NCBI GenBank assembly: GCA_965277695.1
Contig: CBDIDQ010000036.1
Span: 62,001-126,000 of the forward strand
Direction: 5' to 3'
From: JABSOG01 sp965277695
GTDB lineage: Bacteria; Pseudomonadota; Gammaproteobacteria; Enterobacterales; Alteromonadaceae
Length of the DNA stretch: 64,000 nt
The position numbers were made by a program, and so were the translations under genes. Positions 62,333-64,000 of this stretch are shown here, piece after piece. Within the stretch, counting starts at the first letter, position 1. Each line of letters starts with the position of its first letter. The notes beneath the pieces were generated by a model. The model made no database searches. It was given only the letters and a program-made list of their open reading frames with translations, and was not told the DNA's origin.

Positions 62333-62551
62333 ATGACTGAATCGGAAATTGTTGATGAACTGTTTGAAATCTATGACACAAATCAGGACGGTGTACTTTC
62401 ACGGGGTGAGTTCGTCGACCTAGTTGATTGCATGTTAAATGAAAGGGGGGTTCATGTCAGTTCGAAGATTTTCAAGCAATTCGATACTAACCAAGATGGG
62501 GTGATCTCCAAACCAGAGCTACTGGTATTGGTGCAAGAGATGTTAGTTTAA
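62333..62551 (+). CDS. two-EF-hand calcium-binding protein, 72 aa
   Basis: Two complete 12-residue EF loops: DTNQDGVLSRGE (15-26) and DTNQDGVISKPE (51-62), each with the bidentate Glu at position 12 and flanking helices. There is no signal peptide, so it is a cytoplasmic calmodulin-like sensor or buffer. ATG 62333 is 19 bp after a GAAGG-like site. A single gene with no obvious partner. Confidence 0.9.
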   Translation: MTESEIVDELFEIYDTNQDGVLSRGEFVDLVDCMLNERGVHVSSKIFKQFDTNQDGVISKPELLVLVQEMLV

Positions 62552-62565
62552 TGGTTAACTGTTAA

Positions 62566-64000
62566 TTATGAAGCGCCTCGGGTTTTCAATCTTTTGACAT
62601 AACCTCTGCCCGGGTTCAAGGCATTAAGGACTCGGGTCGAGACCGGATAAGGTTCATTGTTGATTTGTGCGGCCAAAATCTCTGCTGACAAGGGGGCTGA
62701 GCACAAACCTCTGGCCCCTAACGCGGTTAAAATATAGAGGTTGTCATAATCCGGTGGCAATTGATAATGATGTGGTCTCAGCCCTTTCCATAAATCTTGG
62801 TAGATGTTGGCATACTGCTGATAATCAGGTACTGCGCCGACCAGCGGTAAGTGATCGATGCTGGCGCAACGAATGGCGGCTTTGCCTTCGGTAGGTACTG
62901 GCAAATCATCAAACCAGTGATGATGGCCTAGGCATTGTGCTAATCGTTGGCGATTTTTTTGATGTTCGATGGCTCTGGGCTCAGTGCTATCATCGCCTTT
63001 AATAAAGCTGGCACCGAGGCAATGTTGTTGTTTGGCTGGTTTTTCGCCTTTTTGTGTAGTTGTAGTTAAGGGCGTCAAATATCCGCTGTAACATAATACC
63101 GTCGCTAGTTTTTCGGTTTGCTCAGTACTGTCCATATGGCTAACTTGGCCTCGAATGGGCGCGAGTGAGAGTTGTTTGGTTTGTTCAAAAGCACCTGCTA
63201 GATGGCCGCTACACACCACCATTTGATCAAATACGGTTGCTGATTGGTTGATTTGCCAACCTTGGCTGTGGTTTTGGCTCTTGCTCTTGCTTTGGCTTGG
63301 TTGTTGGCTTGGTCGTTGGCTTAGACTGGTGATTTCATGGTTGAGTTGAATATCAACTGTGGTTAACTGTTTGGCGGCATTCAGCAGAGCATCAATCAAC
63401 GAGCCGGGGTTAATCCATCCGCCTGCTGGGAAATACAGTCCTGAGTCGGTTAAACCAATACCTGCAATGCTGCTGGCCTGGGTGGCGTCAACTGGGCGTA
63501 GCAGCAATTCAGGCCACAAGTTATTATCGATTAAACTTTGTTGGCGTTGTTTTACTTTGTCGTTGAAAGCTTGGAGCAAGACGCCGCAAAACGAATGTTC
63601 AAAGTGATGGTTTTTTTGCAGCAAATCATGATAAAGCCGCAGCGCATACAAATAAGCGTGGCAATAAAACTCACTCAAACTGTCATAATCGGCGTGTAGC
63701 AGCGGATAAAGCGCGGCTTGTTTGTTCTGTGAAGCCCCTTGTGCTAGCGCGTTATCTTTGCAAAACAGGGTGATGTCATAGCCACGTTTGGCTAGAGAAT
63801 AACACAATGTTGCTGAGGCAATGCCACCGCCGATAATCGCGACATTTTTGCCAGTGCCTGCATTTATAGAGGTATTGTCGTGACGATAATAAAATGGCGG
63901 TATCACTGCAACTTCCGGTTTATCAAGCACCTGACCTGTCAACATTTCTCTTTTTTTGCCAAAACCGACAATTTTAGTGATGTTGAAACCGGCGGCGATC
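62566..64000 (-). CDS. mnmC: MnmC, bifunctional tRNA mnm5s2U enzyme (5' end outside the window)
   Basis: The frame stays open to the right edge and reads ITKIVGFGKKREMLTGQVL, the end of the N-terminal methyltransferase domain; the ATG at 63945 is internal. The visible C-terminal oxidase domain has the FAD motif AIIGGGIASATLCYSLA and LTALGARGLCSAPLSAE. This half converts cmnm5U to nm5U at the wobble position; the cut-off half then methylates it. A low-complexity Gln/Ser/Lys linker (SQRPSQQPSQSKSKSQNHSQ) interrupts the domain. Confidence 0.93.
   Translation of the reverse strand, partial: IAAGFNITKIVGFGKKREMLTGQVLDKPEVAVIPPFYYRHDNTSINAGTGKNVAIIGGGIASATLCYSLAKRGYDITLFCKDNALAQGASQNKQAALYPLLHADYDSLSEFYCHAYLYALRLYHDLLQKNHHFEHSFCGVLLQAFNDKVKQRQQSLIDNNLWPELLLRPVDATQASSIAGIGLTDSGLYFPAGGWINPGSLIDALLNAAKQLTTVDIQLNHEITSLSQRPSQQPSQSKSKSQNHSQGWQINQSATVFDQMVVCSGHLAGAFEQTKQLSLAPIRGQVSHMDSTEQTEKLATVLCYSGYLTPLTTTTQKGEKPAKQQHCLGASFIKGDDSTEPRAIEHQKNRQRLAQCLGHHHWFDDLPVPTEGKAAIRCASIDHLPLVGAVPDYQQYANIYQDLWKGLRPHHYQLPPDYDNLYILTALGARGLCSAPLSAEILAAQINNEPYPVSTRVLNALNPGRGYVKRLKTRGAS

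Overview
The window reads as chromosome of a free-living, probably marine, gammaproteobacterium. Base composition looks like the mid-40s % GC by eye. Gene content (minCDE next to rnd, ycgL and a MltB-type transglycosylase; metR/metE divergent; nsrR/hmp divergent; ybiT, yoaA, tsaB, mnmC, cysZ, ycgN) fits the Alteromonadales/Oceanospirillales neighbourhood. I cannot name a genus. Gene density is high. Accessory DNA sits in islands, and several host genes are visibly broken by insertions.

Layout. 1-6626: an operon for a predicted cysteine-tryptophylquinone (CTQ) oxidase of the LodA/GoxA family, with a ferritin-like protein upstream (cut by the window edge) and two putative maturases downstream: a QhpD-like radical SAM/SPASM enzyme and a LodB/QhpG-like flavoprotein. 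6675-7500: a BrnT/BrnA toxin-antitoxin locus whose toxin gene is split by a 261-bp MITE. 7516-13192: thioesterase, NO detoxification (hmp/nsrR with two NsrR operators), a fatty-acid desaturase with its electron-transfer reductase behind two FabR-like operators, and an EamA transporter. 13200-17411: a receiver-TPR protein, a CDP-alcohol phosphatidyltransferase and two unknown proteins. 17446-23426: a mosaic island with a decayed tyrosine-recombinase copy, a 75-bp adenosine-deaminase fragment and an Rpn nuclease gene. That gene is split by a 3,375-bp heteromeric (DDE transposase + AAA ATPase) transposon with a 5-bp target duplication. An intact tyrosine recombinase closes the island.

23559-34253: a FolC-like ligase, a tRNA-Val(TAC) array (three good copies and one broken), gltX, ybiT, an ArsR/AHSA1 locus and metR/metE with MetJ and MetR sites. 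34373-42578: PhoD-type phosphatase, adenosine deaminase, YoaA helicase, TsaB and unknown small proteins. 43098-50393: peroxiredoxin, RNase D, Min system, YcgL, transglycosylase, YcgN, CysZ. 50640-57048: signalling block with a GGDEF-EAL protein, a double-receiver protein, YciH and an HsbA/HsbR-like partner-switching pair; the hsbR-like gene has a frameshift at a CCC-TAA site. 57230-58999: aminotransferase and peptide deformylase. 59190-62205: two paralogous LexA-like repressors with matching palindromic operators and a truncated MuA-like DNA-binding protein, a remnant or domesticated Mu-type immunity region. 62333-64000: a two-EF-hand protein and MnmC (cut by the window edge).

The strongest candidate for an undescribed system is the LodA-type operon at the left end. 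It joins biogenesis enzymes known from two different tryptophan-quinone systems (LodB/GoxB and QhpD/QhpG) with a ferritin-like protein. Second is the compact transposon at 18734-22108, whose ends and target duplication can be read exactly.
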